In this document: positions 30,460 to 43,269 of the stretch, piece after piece
How the letters are laid out: every line of letters begins with the position of its first letter
Position numbering within the stretch: the first letter of the stretch is position 1
Assembly (NCBI GenBank): GCA_026745465.1
Contig: JACYXH010000175.1
Span: 4,570,001-4,634,000 of the forward strand
Length of the DNA: 64,000 nucleotides
DNA from: Lota lota
Lineage: Eukaryota; Chordata; Actinopteri; Gadiformes; Lotidae
Direction: 5' to 3'
Position numbers and translations under genes: made by a program
The notes under the pieces: model-generated
The model's input: the letters and a program-made list of their open reading frames with translations, nothing else
Told to the model about the DNA's origin: nothing
Databases searched by the model: none

Positions 30460-30500
30460 TTTCTTGTACTAGGCCTAAAGGATTGGCCTAGTACAAGAAA
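30460..30500. other. Perfect 16-bp stem hairpin in the spata2 3' region
   Basis: TTTCTTGTACTAGGCC (30460-30475) is the exact reverse complement of 30485-30500. The loop is 9 nt. Confidence 0.9.
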
Positions 30501-33500
30501 ATCCCATGTAAAATGAACCCAGAATTGTGAGTGACATGGCAGAAGCTTTAAAAAGCTGCTGTTGAATTGTCGTCATTGGAGATGTGTGTGTGGTATGTAA
30601 AATGTTTTACTGGTAAATAACATGCTGCGTTCTATCAAGCCCACTACTTTCATTGCACTCCACTATACACGCCGCCCCCCCCCCCCCATATGACATACTG
30701 ACCTTGACCTTACTGTAATGATTTTATTCCGTCAGCGTCCTAGTGTCTCAGGTCACAGGTAGTCTGCTCAAGCTGGCCACAACAAATCATCCCAAGCCGT
30801 GGTCATTTAGGTGAACGGTGTCCTTTGTTTGAATTGATTATGGACAGCTTAAAGATCTGTACTTTGAAAACAGTATGTCTGTCTACCTCAAATCACTTCA
30901 GCCTAATTACCTGTTGTTGGCGTTCAGGTTATGAACGAGCCCTGGAAACCGAAGTTATTATTTACGTTTTTCATTTTGTGGCATTTTGCGGGTGTTACTT
31001 TCATGTGTTGCCTAAAAAGACGAACATGTTGCCTGTAATGTTCTGATCAGTCAATTTAACCACTTTTGATTGTTGAAGTGGACTTGCTCATTCACATTTA
31101 ATCCTCAGGGGCTTTCTCATCTGAAAACTTTGTCAAATGCACAAATTTGTCCTCAGTATAGGGTAAGGCTACATCAATATAGTTAGACAATTTGGGGTTC
31201 TATATAATGTACCTTTCCGAACATAAATAATTCTAGCAGTGATCCACTAAGTGTTGGCATTAAAGTTTTTGCTGTACAAAAATGAACTTTATCTCAAACT
31301 TTGTTGAGTATTTTAGAAGGCCTGCCTGCTTCTCATTATCATACTATTAAGAAAAACAGTCTGCCTATATCAAACTATAGCTCTGTATTAAAAAAAAAAT
31401 GCTTTTCATTAAGAGATTGTACCTTTCGTGACGGTATTTAAGGCTGCTATCACCAAAGAGTAATATCCATTGCATCACATAGTCCTCAAGGGCTCCTTTT
31501 CATCACAAAAGGATGGTATTGACAAGTGGTTATGTTGACTGATCACAGATTACAGTGGCCTTGTTCTTGGAAAGGTATCATTTCTAAATGCCTTAATCTT
31601 GTTCTGATGCGTCATTTTAACAGACGACGATCACATTCAGACACTTGATTGATTTCATGTTTTAGTAAAACATAGGTCAAACACTAACATGTTGTGTTTA
31701 CAGAGGGCTATCGATTTGTGTTATTGCCAGAGTGGGTACACATGGGTGCATTATGGCTCTGCATTGATTCCACAATTTAATGGATAATTATTTACTTATC
31801 CACACCGATTCTTAATCACACTTGCTTGTATTGATTGTTTAAAACAACACACACCAGGCACTTCTTTCCTTAAACAGTTGTTTGGTTGCTACCTACACTT
31901 TATTTAAATATTTTTGCCATTTTGTCTTCGTTTTGTAATTATCGCATGACAAATATATGCCTCAGTTGGAATAGCTACTCGATGTGTTCATTGGGTTTGT
32001 GGAGGTCACATTCTAAATGGGTTTCGCAGGGTAGGCACTGCTTCGCCCCTTTGGACAGATTACTATATGTGCGAATATGTGTGGCTGTGTGAGACGGTGT
32101 TTGAAATGACGAATTCAGATGTCTTGAATGACCTTGGGGAGATGTGCAATTATAATTTTTTGTTTAAATCCAATGAAGCCTTTCTAAAATGGCTTGTGTG
32201 AATATTTATCAAGATCTATTTTATTGCCTGATTTATTTTCATAGCAATTCATACCAGCAAAGGAGATGACTTTAGGAAGTATCAATGAGCCAAGTTTAAA
32301 ATTTAAACTTCATTTAAATTGCCAAATGAAGAACAAATGTTATTTTTGAACACCTAAAATGGTGTGGTCTGATTGGTTTAACAATCCAGGATATATAATC
32401 AAACATTATATTATAATCAATTATTCAGGCCACCATATTGTCCGTAGGTGTTGTCCTCTCCAGAACGTTAGACAAACGATGGGGGAAAGAAAATCGACCC
32501 ACAATCGACCCACACATGCCAGAAATTTGTTTTTGTAAATTGCCTTTTCTACTTATGTTTCTTGGACAAATAGTTTCTTGTTTGTAGGCTGCACAAAGGG
32601 CTAAACCAGCCTATATGGCTGCTACTGGTAGGCATTGGAGGTTTATGTATCTGGAACTTAGTTTGCATCCGTCATTCCCGTCATTAGTTAATGATGACAA
32701 TAGAACAAAAACGCGTTTTGCATCTCGAACAAGGAGACATTGAACATGATTTGTCTTTAATCCCACCAAACATGCTGAACAAGGCATTCTGAAAGGTCTT
32801 TATCGCTTTGTGTGGTTAGCTTACCGGTATTAACAGTGGTGTAGTGTGTACAAAAGCCCCCCCCCCCCTTCCCCACTGCCCTGGGTTCAGGATACCCCAA
32901 CAGTCTCTGGCATGCTCTGTACTAATGGCCTGAACCCATACCTCACTCCCTAGGAACCCCTTTCTCTGCTCTCCCCTCCCCTCTGCGTATATGCTGAGGA
33001 CCGCCGCACAATGTTTGTGTAAAGGGATCTCCAGCCCTGTTAGGATTATGAGGGCATACAAGGGGAGTAAAGGGAAAATAGCCAAAATTGTTAATCGGTG
33101 AAGAAGAAAATATGAATATAAAAATATATGAATATATATATATTGAAATGTAATGAGTTTTATAAAATAATTTCAAGAATAAAATTCTGGAGAAAATAAA
33201 TTGCCTGTGTGTGCTCAACAGTGATTTAGAAAGCACTAATTATTGTGTTTAGAGCTCTGCAGAAAGTTGAAACCTTGTAAAAACAAAATTATTGTCCATT
33301 GAGGTAAATGCTGCACAACATTTACTTAAAATGTCTTAAATTCCAAACTTTACCCTGTATGAACTGGGTTTTTTCTAACAAATCCATATACAACAAAAGC
33401 GGTTCAACATCAACTTTCTTCATAAATCCAGTAGATGGCAGTGAAGGACAGAGTAAAGCATTGAACATGATTACAATTTCAAATTGAATCAGTCAACATC

Positions 33501-33760
33501 CTTATTCACCATCTGACTCAAATGCATATAGAATGAAATCAATTAATATAAATGCATGAGTAAATGTATTTATGTATACGTATGTACAAGTAAATTAATT
33601 GGATAACATCCATTCTCTTCTGCATCACGTGAAACCCGGAAAGCTGGACTAGTATTACACACGTGCATTGAATATTACGCAGCCCCACTCCAATATACTA
33701 GAATATTACCATTTGGCCTATCAGCAAGTTATAATTTGCTAACAATAGACCACCGATAAA

Positions 33761-33815
33761 TCCTTGATTAATAAATCAGGATAGCTCACATCCAGATGTG
33801 ACAAATAATCAAGGA
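33761..33815. other. Two-tier hairpin
   Basis: Outer arms TCCTTGATTA (33761-33770) and its reverse complement (33806-33815) enclose inner arms TCACATC/GATGTGA (33786-33801). Confidence 0.8.
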
Positions 33816-34080
33816 TGTTGTCTTCTCTGCTGCATATAAATAGATTATTGAACTAATACAAATACACTGTCAGTTTATGTTAACATGTTAGATCAGGTAA
33901 CAGGGTGTGTGTTCAATTGGGGATGGTGGGATATTTCTCTACTCAACGAAGTCAAGAAGATGATTCCCAGATACAATTGTGAGTTTCCACTTCGTATTTT
34001 AATAGGGCTAGCTACAATCCGTTTCAATAGTGGGAAATCCTATTACTGGTATATTAACATATCTTAAGTGCTAAAAGTTA

Positions 34081-34102
34081 TAGACCTCTTGCAAGAGGTC
34101 TA
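34081..34102. other. Perfect 22-bp palindrome
   Basis: TAGACCTCTTG followed by its exact reverse complement with no spacer. Confidence 0.95.
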
Positions 34103-35995
34103 CAAATGGTTGACCACTTTGGAAATGTGCACGTTTGAGCAGAAAAATAAACTGGCATGAATGAACATGCAGAATACCACCAACGTATCCACCGATACTG
34201 CACGGTGGATGCCTGGTTGGCCAAATGCATCATAAGGAATGTTAATCCAAGGAATTAAATGAGGGATCATCCAAGATGGTGAATAGCAGATGATAGAGCA
34301 GAGGTAAGCAGCATTTCTGCACATTATGAACATCCCCTCCTCCACATTGTGTAGGTTTCCACCATGTTGCCTTTATTATTATTGGAAATTGTTTCAGAAT
34401 GATTGCACTATCACATAGCAGCCAAATAAAAGGCATAAAAGAGAACTGATTTGCTTCAATAAAATAACCCTGCTGTCACCTATGATGCACAGAAATAATG
34501 CCATTATCTTTTGTATGTGTCTTGTGTCTTTTGATGCAGGGTCTTTCTTTAATAGTACATTGCAACAGATGTCACACGACTACTAATCCCATTACCTTGG
34601 GCAGTATTTTGGCACACGTCTGAGCCCCTTTCCCCCTTTAACTGCTGTTTTTTTTCTAGCCTAAAAAAAATTAAAGGCAGGAGATGAAAGTCATGTTGGC
34701 ATTCAAGCAAATTAACATTGCTATATTATATAGGCAGTTAGAAAAGCACTTCACCAAGTCAAAATATGAGTTCTAAAATTGAAAATGTGGGTCCCACTTT
34801 CTCAGCGGCCTTATGAGGCTGTTTTGACAACCTTTAACACTCCATGCTGGTCATTTAATCCCATTTGCCCTATTGGCCTGCCAGAAGCAACATCTACCCT
34901 CACAGTTATACACTACATGAGCTACATGTTTATTTATGAAGCCTTTAACTGATCATTACAGTTTCAAAGGGGCTTCACAGGGTCCACTTTCAGAGCAATT
35001 TAGATTGCACCTCCTCACCAAAAAATGGGTGGGAATAAACCATGAGAAGGGACACATAAGAGAGATTTCTCTTCTAGAAGGATTTGGAATGCAATGGTTC
35101 ATGCTTGGCAGAAATCACAATCAGAATCAAATTGATTGATGGTTAGCAGTGCAAATCGATTCCATAATGGGAATACATAATCATGGGGCAGAGTGGACAA
35201 GGATGAAGGGGACCCCTAATCTAGTACCTATCGGCAGCAGGGATAGGCTAGTCCTGTGTAACGAGCTGTAATGAGAGCTGAGGGAGCAAAATTAGAGATT
35301 AAGGAGATTTTAAGTTTTAAATTAGCATTTATCAGCAGTCAGCTTCCCTGATGATGGTGAATAATCCCTTTCTTAAGTTAGTTAACTATATCAATTTGTT
35401 GGTGTAAGTAAGATACAACTGTATAGTAATCAAAAAACGAAAAGGGTGTAGGCTGTTCAGAAGTCTTGATCCAGCTGACAACTCGGCCATGCCAAGGTGT
35501 TTGTTCGCTTTATTTAAATTGGAAAAACATAAAATAAACAAGATTGCCCTTATTATATACTTGTCCTCCAGCGTTGTTTGGTCTTGATCCGTGTGCCATA
35601 GACCCCAAGCAACTAATTGGAGGGTTCAGCTCTGCCCCTAAGGCAATGTCTTCCAGGGGGAGGGCTTTCATCTTTAAAGATGAAATTCTTGTCTTGATTG
35701 GTTTAAAGGTATGTGGCATGTAAGAATCAATCATCAGCTAAAATTGCAATAGGCTTATAAATGGGGAGACAATCTAATTAACCGATTAACCTTAACAAAT
35801 ATGGATTTACTCTAACTCTTTTTAAAAGTCAGATTTACCCTGGTGCTTTGATAGCGTGCGTTCCTTTTTCTTCTTTATCTTTTAAATACATGCCTGGCTG
35901 CGCACATTTCTAATTGCCTTGCCCTCCATACTATGCCTGTCTGGAGAATTAAAAATGATGATGAATATTGCCTAAGGAAAGAGCACTATTCAGAG

Positions 35996-35998
<3 letters not shown>

Positions 35999-36039
<41 letters not shown>
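35999..36039. repeat. (TA)n microsatellite
   Basis: About 40 bp of pure (TA)n in an AT-rich intergenic region. Confidence 0.9.
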
Positions 36040-36042
<3 letters not shown>

Positions 36043-37107
36043 TTATATAAATAAATATATTTAGAGCCCAAAAGTCTTACAGAAAAGATTTGCATAAAGA
36101 AGCTTCAAGCCAATATACCTTTTAGTAAAAGTACATAAACGTCAGCAATGTCAAAATGCAAAATATGTTAAATAAAAGCATATGTAAGGAATTAAATGGT
36201 ACTCATGTTTATGTTCATTATAACCTTGTTATGAAAAGGTACTTGCACATTTTAACATTTAATTAAATAGATTAAGTTACCATAATGTTATGCATGGACA
36301 ATATACTGAAATCAAGCTATGACACTAAAGCCTTTTCATCAAATCTTCATAATCCAGACACCATTATGATGCAAAACTTGAATGCAACATTTTGTAATGT
36401 ATTATATTAAATTAATGTGCAATATTTATGAGAGGTCTTAAATGTATGAGAGTTCTAAAAATTTATTAATTTATACCTAAATTGCAAAAGTGTTATATTT
36501 ATATATGTTCCCTCCACCTATAGCATTACATAGGCTGTTTTGTTTTGCAGAATTCAGTAATGTTGCGAAGCCACTGGCTGTCCTTTATTGTCCATTATTT
36601 ATCAATGGATGGATGATGATGAACAGTTTGATTGTAGGTTTATGTTTGGACATCACAGTAGGGATTTTCTAATCCTTTTGTTTTAGAACACCAGCCCTTT
36701 TATTTGCGCCTTCAATTTCATAATTTTCCAACAATTCATAAAACTTGGTTGAGGATAAGTAATATCCGTGTGTTTTATATATGATTTGAATAAAACACAT
36801 TGGTGGTGGTAATGTCAATTCATCCACCACATATCGTTAACGTAATCCTGCATAGCATGCATGAAACAACTGGAACCAATTTCTCTCTTCAGGGAATCAT
36901 CAGACAATCGTTATGACATTTAACCTCAAAGCTCCTCCTCCACCCACTGGAACACATTATGTAGCACCTCCCACATAAGTCCTTGACACCAAACTGCCGC
37001 TATCTCTTATAGTGGAGTACATTGAGCAGACTCAAAGCACATGCTGGATACAGCAGAAAGAGCGCACATGCGCGCGCACACACACACAAACACACGCACA
37101 CATATTC

Positions 37108-37112
37108 ACAAG

Positions 37113-37172
<60 letters not shown>
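37108..37172. repeat. (CA)n microsatellite
   Basis: About 60 bp of pure (CA)n after imperfect CA repeats from 37074. Confidence 0.95.
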
Positions 37173-37174
<2 letters not shown>

Positions 37175-37318
37175 CAGGCCAAGACAGTGTTGATTTCGGT
37201 CATCATTAGAAGAGACACATTCATCTGATTCTATCCAACCAAGTCATCACCAGCAGCAAAATAGTCCCAAATGATAGGACTTGAGTCATTAACAGCCAAT
37301 CTAGTGAGTTGTTCACAG

Positions 37319-37344
37319 CTCACAACTCACTAGTGAGTTGTGAG
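37319..37344. other. Perfect 26-bp palindrome
   Basis: CTCACAACTCACT followed by its exact reverse complement without a spacer. A further copy of CTAGTGAGTTGT lies just upstream (37301-37312). Confidence 0.95.
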
Positions 37345-37504
37345 AAAATAACATAAGCAAGAGTGTGTATGGATGCATGTAGGTCACAGTAAGGAAGCAA
37401 TGTATGGGTGAGTGAGGCATAGGGTGTATTTAGGTAGAAAGGTAACCAGTAACTCAACTGGTGGAATCCTGTAAAGAAAAGAACGAAGAAGAGTACTGTG
37501 GGAG

Positions 37505-37645
37505 TGTGTGTGGATGGTGGCTGGTTTAAGCAGCCTCACCTGGCCCGAGTCAGACTGATTGGAAACTAGAGCTGGGTGAGGCTGCACACCTGTTGCACAT
37601 TGAGCAATCAGTGTGCACAGGTTAAACCAGCCACCACCACACACA
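37505..37645. other. Nested, branched inverted repeat
   Basis: Outer arms GGTGGCTGGTTTAA (37516-37529) and its reverse complement at 37622-37635, flanked by GTGTGTG/CACACAC. Inner arms GCAGCCTCACC (37530-37540) and its reverse complement at 37575-37585. A third small stem CTGATTG/CAATCAG lies between. Confidence 0.8.
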
Positions 37646-38388
37646 CTCTCAGGGAGAGCTCTCCGGCATGGCAGCATGGTGCACCATCTGCATGCCTCAT
37701 CCCATGCAGCCTTTACAATAAACCGGTTCAACATCACCACCCTGTGTCCATTCGTTTGGAGGAGCCTGAGGAAAGTCACCTAGGTGGAGTGGGAAAAGCC
37801 ACCTAGGTGGCGTGTAGCAATGGGACCTTGCTACAAGTACAAACTAACAGAGGAGAGAATCAGAGTCAGAGAGCCAGAGAACCAGTGAGAGAATGACACT
37901 AACCAATGGGCTCAGAAAAACCTATGCACAGGTCACCTGACGATCCCGCCTCTCTCTGCCCATTTACCACCCAATAAGGCCAGGTAGACAACACGCAGAG
38001 AGGGAGAGATATTAACACGGCATATGTATTAGTTGGCATGTGTTTGTTCATGTCTGTATGATAATATGAGCGAGGAAGGAATAGCTCTTGCTTAATGTTT
38101 TTTATGTTCACCGTCTACTCTGATGGTTTCCATGGGTGTTTCTATGAGCATTGTGTAATGGAGAAATGTATAATATAATCACTGAACTGCATTGAGGCAT
38201 AGAAAAATATTATTCTGAGGAATTGCAGTGTGAACAAATGAAAAATGGACTTGTGTTTTGATTGGTTAAGAGATGCCTTCTGTAAGAGCAGAGGGGTGAA
38301 AGGTATGCCACATGTACTGTTCCCTTCAGAGGGTGTGCTTGAATGCCTGGAACAAAGTGTTTATGGACCAGTGTGAACATGTGACATG

Positions 38389-38390
<2 letters not shown>

Positions 38391-38466
<76 letters not shown>
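38391..38466. repeat. (TG)n microsatellite
   Basis: About 75 bp of pure (TG)n. Confidence 0.95.
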
Positions 38467-38467
<1 letters not shown>

Positions 38468-39039
38468 ATACTTCTGCCTAGGCTAACACCCTCAGACTGT
38501 CAAACCAGTCTGGGCTGCTAGCCGCACTAGGTGGACAGTGACACCTTTTATAAAGAAAGGTTTACAGCTGCATGAGTGCACAGACACACTCACACAGTAT
38601 GTATATGTTTGTGTGTGTCTATCTTTGGATGTGAGCGTGCCTGTCTGTCTTTATGTGTTATGTGTCTGTGTTTGTGTATGTTTGTTGCGTCATGTGTATC
38701 TATATATATGTGTGTGTGTGTGTGAGAGAGGGGATTTGGAGGGCATGGTGATTGAGAGACAGGTGTGCAAATAAAACAGTGTTGCAGAGAAAATTTGATG
38801 AGATGGTGTACAGTCATGGGCACAGATCCCGGGGTGGACAGAGGGGATGTGTCCCTTCTAACTACTGTAAAACATTTAGCTGTCCCCCCAATATAAATTA
38901 TTTGTAAATTGATATAATTGAAAATATATGTTCAATAGAGGCCGACTCCACTTTTTAAATAATTCACACATAAACACATCTTATCATGTCTTAATCCTCA
39001 CCACACATAGGGAATTAACCACTTCTGCACAAAGAGATC

Positions 39040-39300
39040 CATCATCCACCCAGCCAGCCATCATCCACTAACCCATCCATTCCTCATCCACTCATCCATC
39101 CATCCCGCATCTACTAACCCATCCATTCACCATTCACTCATCCATCCATCCTGCATCTACTAACCCATCCATTCACCATCCACTCATCAATCCATCCATT
39201 CTCCACTCCACCATCATCCACTCATCCATCCATCCATCCTCCACTTACCCATCATCGACTCACCCATCAATCATCACTCATCCACTGCCCATCCATCCAT
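39040..39300. repeat. Degenerate CATC-based tandem repeat
   Basis: Repeated CCATCCATCCACTCATCC-like units, about 260 bp, diverged. No coding signal. Confidence 0.8.
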
Positions 39301-40388
39301 CTTCTTATCTACTCTCTTCCATATCAAATAATAACCATCTCTTCCGTCGCCTCTGGGAGAATCCCCCAGGTGTCACCAAATCAGATTGGATCAATTCACC
39401 GCATTATAGGATAAGCATGAAGTCTCCTTAATGTTACACTTAATGAAACCTTCAAACTCAGCTGATTTGACATCTGATTGTACTAACATGTAATGGTCCC
39501 CCTTTATCTGTTTCTTTCATGTGATCATGTTTCTCCCATATCTCCTGTCAGGTTTATCCGATCTCTTCCACACTTACAGCCAGCTTTGGCACACTTGAGG
39601 TAAGGCATGGTAAATATATAAAGAAGTTTGGAGGAAAGAATATTATTGGCTAAAAGTAAAAAAAAACTGCATGGCCCCCAATATCTTATTTTTTCTCACC
39701 ATTTCGGCCATGTTTTTCCCATCAGCAGGAATCACAGGGAGATATGCCTTAACAGCCTGCTGCAGCCAAACAGGGGTCTTTTATAACCAGAGGGGGCCCG
39801 ATCATTACTGTGATATTGAGTTTGTCTCATATGAGTGTTTGTCGGCTGGTTATTTACAAAGTTGACCACGCCTACGTTTGTTATTGTATTTATGTGCTAT
39901 GGAATATATGCATGTATGTACAATACATGGAATTGTATGCACTGTTAGTGCTAATCTGCTCATGGCGATGTTTAACCTTTAATGGCCAGATACAAGTTTC
40001 ATATTTTTTTTTTGACCTCCGAAGTAACTGATTGTGTTGTGACACATGCGCTGTGCGTTTTTGTGATTAATTATTGTTTGTATTTGTGTAAAGAAGTGTA
40101 AAAAAGAAAAACATATAGTATAATGAATATTCAGTTTGAGAAAGTAAAAATATTTTTAATTTGCATTTAACTCATCTTTCGGATCCAAAAGGTATGCCAT
40201 CTTCCAGATAGGACAAGTCACCCCTTGTTTCTTTCTTCGTTTTCAAGAAATACATGACAGTATACATTTTCTTTATACTCTTTACTATGTAAACATGTGT
40301 GTTCAGTGCATATGAAGTTTCACTGACAAAGACGCTAAATACAATTTAAATTATAATTATAATTTGACAACAATATTATAAAACCAAT

Positions 40389-40395
40389 ATGTATA

Positions 40396-40433
<38 letters not shown>

Positions 40434-40466
40434 ATATATATATATAATTTATATATATATATAATT
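40389..40466. repeat. (TA)n with regular AATTTA interruptions
   Basis: TA repeats broken by AATTTA at roughly even spacing, self-complementary throughout. Confidence 0.9.
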
Positions 40467-40845
40467 TCATAGAGAAACACGTATGTACAATACAACATCA
40501 CATTCAACCTTGTTTTGGAACATTACAAACTAAAGAGAGAACCAAAGAGAAGGTAATGTAACGTTTTCCCTTGTAAAGTGGCAACAAATAGTATTTTGTA
40601 ACAAAACAAATAGCTTAGAAACAGGTTTGGAATTGATTTGTTCCCATATGTTCTCTTTGATATACTATTTTATGATACAGGGTCACGTTGATGTCTAGCA
40701 AACAATGGTAAATCTGATGCTAGGCCATGTTATGGTCCACATCTATATCAATGCATATTTCTCACAATGTCCAGGTGCAGTGTGTAGAATTAAGTGGCAT
40801 CTAGCGGTGGGGTTGCAGATTGCAACCAACTAAGTACAACTAAGA

Positions 40846-40850
40846 CCCCC

Positions 40851-40895
<45 letters not shown>
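40846..40895. repeat. Composite poly(C)22-(CA)n
   Basis: C run 40846-40867 followed at once by (CA)n. Confidence 0.9.
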
Positions 40896-40901
<6 letters not shown>

Positions 40902-42306
40902 CAGCTTGAGTAATCTAACAAAATGAAAACATATACAGTGTATGTAAAATGATGTAATATTGTCTGAACCAGGCGTTAAAGTAAAACACCGAGGGGACAT
41001 TGGTATGACATTCAAGAGAGGACACACAATTAGAATGATGTTTTGTAATGGAAATGCATAATAAGTTACAGAAAAAGATATATAAAATCAAGGCATTTTT
41101 AGATCCATCCTCCCCCAGCACACTTTGAGGCTTATCATTATAGTGGACTATTTATATTTGACATCTGACCGTAGACATATATACATACATGCTGTATATA
41201 CATACAATTAAAATCCCTGACTTTGGATAAAGTGGAGTCAGTTGAATCTGACCGTGGTGAGATAATGTCTAATTTAAGAACCATGCAGGTAAAGATCCTT
41301 GAATAGAACAGAATAGAAAAAATCACAGTTTTAGCTTGTGGTTTGTACTTCCTTGTTCGCCCGAGAGTCTCTTGTAGAAACAACATTCTGTCCAACATAA
41401 GACTGGAAGGCAAGCCTTTGATATGTCAAGCTTTCACATTCTAGATTGGGTGTTGGCTAAAAAAGGTACAAAGAAAAAATGCTGGTTTTCAAGAAAACTA
41501 AAGTTCTGGTTTGGACAATGACTTGAAGGGGTCTGTAACCTTTTGGTACAAACCATCTTGAAAATGATAATCTAGTCATAAAGGCATTTTAAATAATAAC
41601 ACCAATGGTCAACCTCAAAATATTTAGAAGTAAAAGTATTCCTATAAAATTAGGTATGTATCAAAGCCTGTCAACGTATGTATTAAATCATCTTGGCAGT
41701 TTGACGGGTTGGACAAATACACGGTAAAGTCAGTGCAGCTTAAACCACTGAACCCTTGGAGACACAAAATCAGTAGTTTGCGTGTGTACCCAGTGGATCC
41801 ATTTGAATGTTCTGACTCAAACCAACATCCAAATAGATGAACAAGTGTCACATCCCCCTGATTAGAACCAATGTGAGGTCAGGTCCCATTGTGAAATGCC
41901 CGTGAGGAGGTCCTTGCGATTTGATCACTTCAGTACAATGCATAATATAATTCACAGCTTCAGGTATCCAATGGAGTCACAAGAGATAAATCAACATCAG
42001 GTGTTGATTTTGTATTTTTTTTTTGTATGGCTCACATTTAATGGCACGGTGTTGCACTGAGGTTAGGTTAGGATGAGAATAGGATGCTGAACCACAAGAC
42101 AGAGTCAATGCTGCTATGGTATGTCAAAAGAAAAGAGAAAAGTAATAAGAAGTGGGCCAAATGTGAATGTGTTTTCGTCTTTTTGACTGAGTCATGCAAC
42201 GCGTGATGTGTGATGCAAGTGAGCAGATGAATGGATGTGAGGCACGCTAATATCAGAGCATATTCCATCATGCAGATGGTTTGATTTTATATACTTTTTA
42301 GCTATT

Positions 42307-42309
<3 letters not shown>

Positions 42310-42371
<62 letters not shown>
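42310..42371. repeat. (TG)n microsatellite
   Basis: About 60 bp of pure (TG)n. Confidence 0.95.
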
Positions 42372-42374
<3 letters not shown>

Positions 42375-43269
42375 GGTGAGAGGAGTGCATATCACTGCTG
42401 TTTGACAAAACAATACATCAAATGTGTGGTAGGTATCTTCAAATCACAAGGTTATACAGACCTAAGGCAAATTGTTGGTGTTCTGGTGTTACAAATCCTC
42501 TTTACTAAGATCATGCCCTGATTTTGATATGCAGAAGGTATGGAGAAGCTGTCCTGCCTTCACAAACACAAACTCAATGTAATCCATGCTCAATGGCTTG
42601 AGGCACATTTTATATTTCTCTTCTGTTAATATTATTCAGGTTACAAAACTACAATAATCTACTACTATCATTTCCGCACAGTTTAGCATGCACACAGACA
42701 CCTTAGTAACCACATAGAATTGGCATGTACAAATGTACCATGTATAGCATATATAAGCATTTTAAGTAATATGACTACTTATTATAACTATACATTATAG
42801 TATAATATTTAAAATAATTTACTAAGAAGAAAATATTTCCTTGATTCAAAGTATTTTTTAAATCAAGGCAATCTCGTTTTTGTTTAGAGTTCAGCACCCT
42901 GTTCTGCACAAACTATGATATTGGAGCTTGTAGTTCTGTACCTCCATTTGATCACTCCAGGAGGGATCAAATTAATGGTATTATTGTGTGGTTTTAGTTA
43001 TATGGCGTTAGCAGTCCAAATTATGTTCACTATCCTTCCTGTTGCAACTTCTAAGAGACATGAACATTCCAAAGGAATCCATCCCTACAAAAACATATTT
43101 GTTTGCTAGATTTCTCTACTGCAAGGAATTTAAAGTATTGATAGCTGTGCATTCTCCTCTGGTCTCCCTCATGCTTATCTTCATTCCATGAACAAACAAC
43201 TCTGGCAGGATCTATTTTACAATATTAATCAGAAACAAAAGAAAGATCAGAAGGGAAGGCACCCTAACA

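Larger units (their letters stand above)
31270..43265. other. AT-rich intergenic stretch between spata2 and the Gypsy element
   Basis: About 12 kb with no supported gene. It holds perfect palindromes (34081-34102, 37319-37344), a nested inverted repeat near 37505-37645 and several microsatellites. slc9a8, the usual SPATA2 neighbour in mammals, was not seen. Confidence 0.6.

Noticed and set aside
40770-40845. Sequence resembling the end of a fish MITE (GTGCAGTGTGTAGAATTAAGTGGCATCTAGCGGTG)
   Set aside because: It feels familiar as a repeat end, but I could find no second terminus or target duplication nearby.
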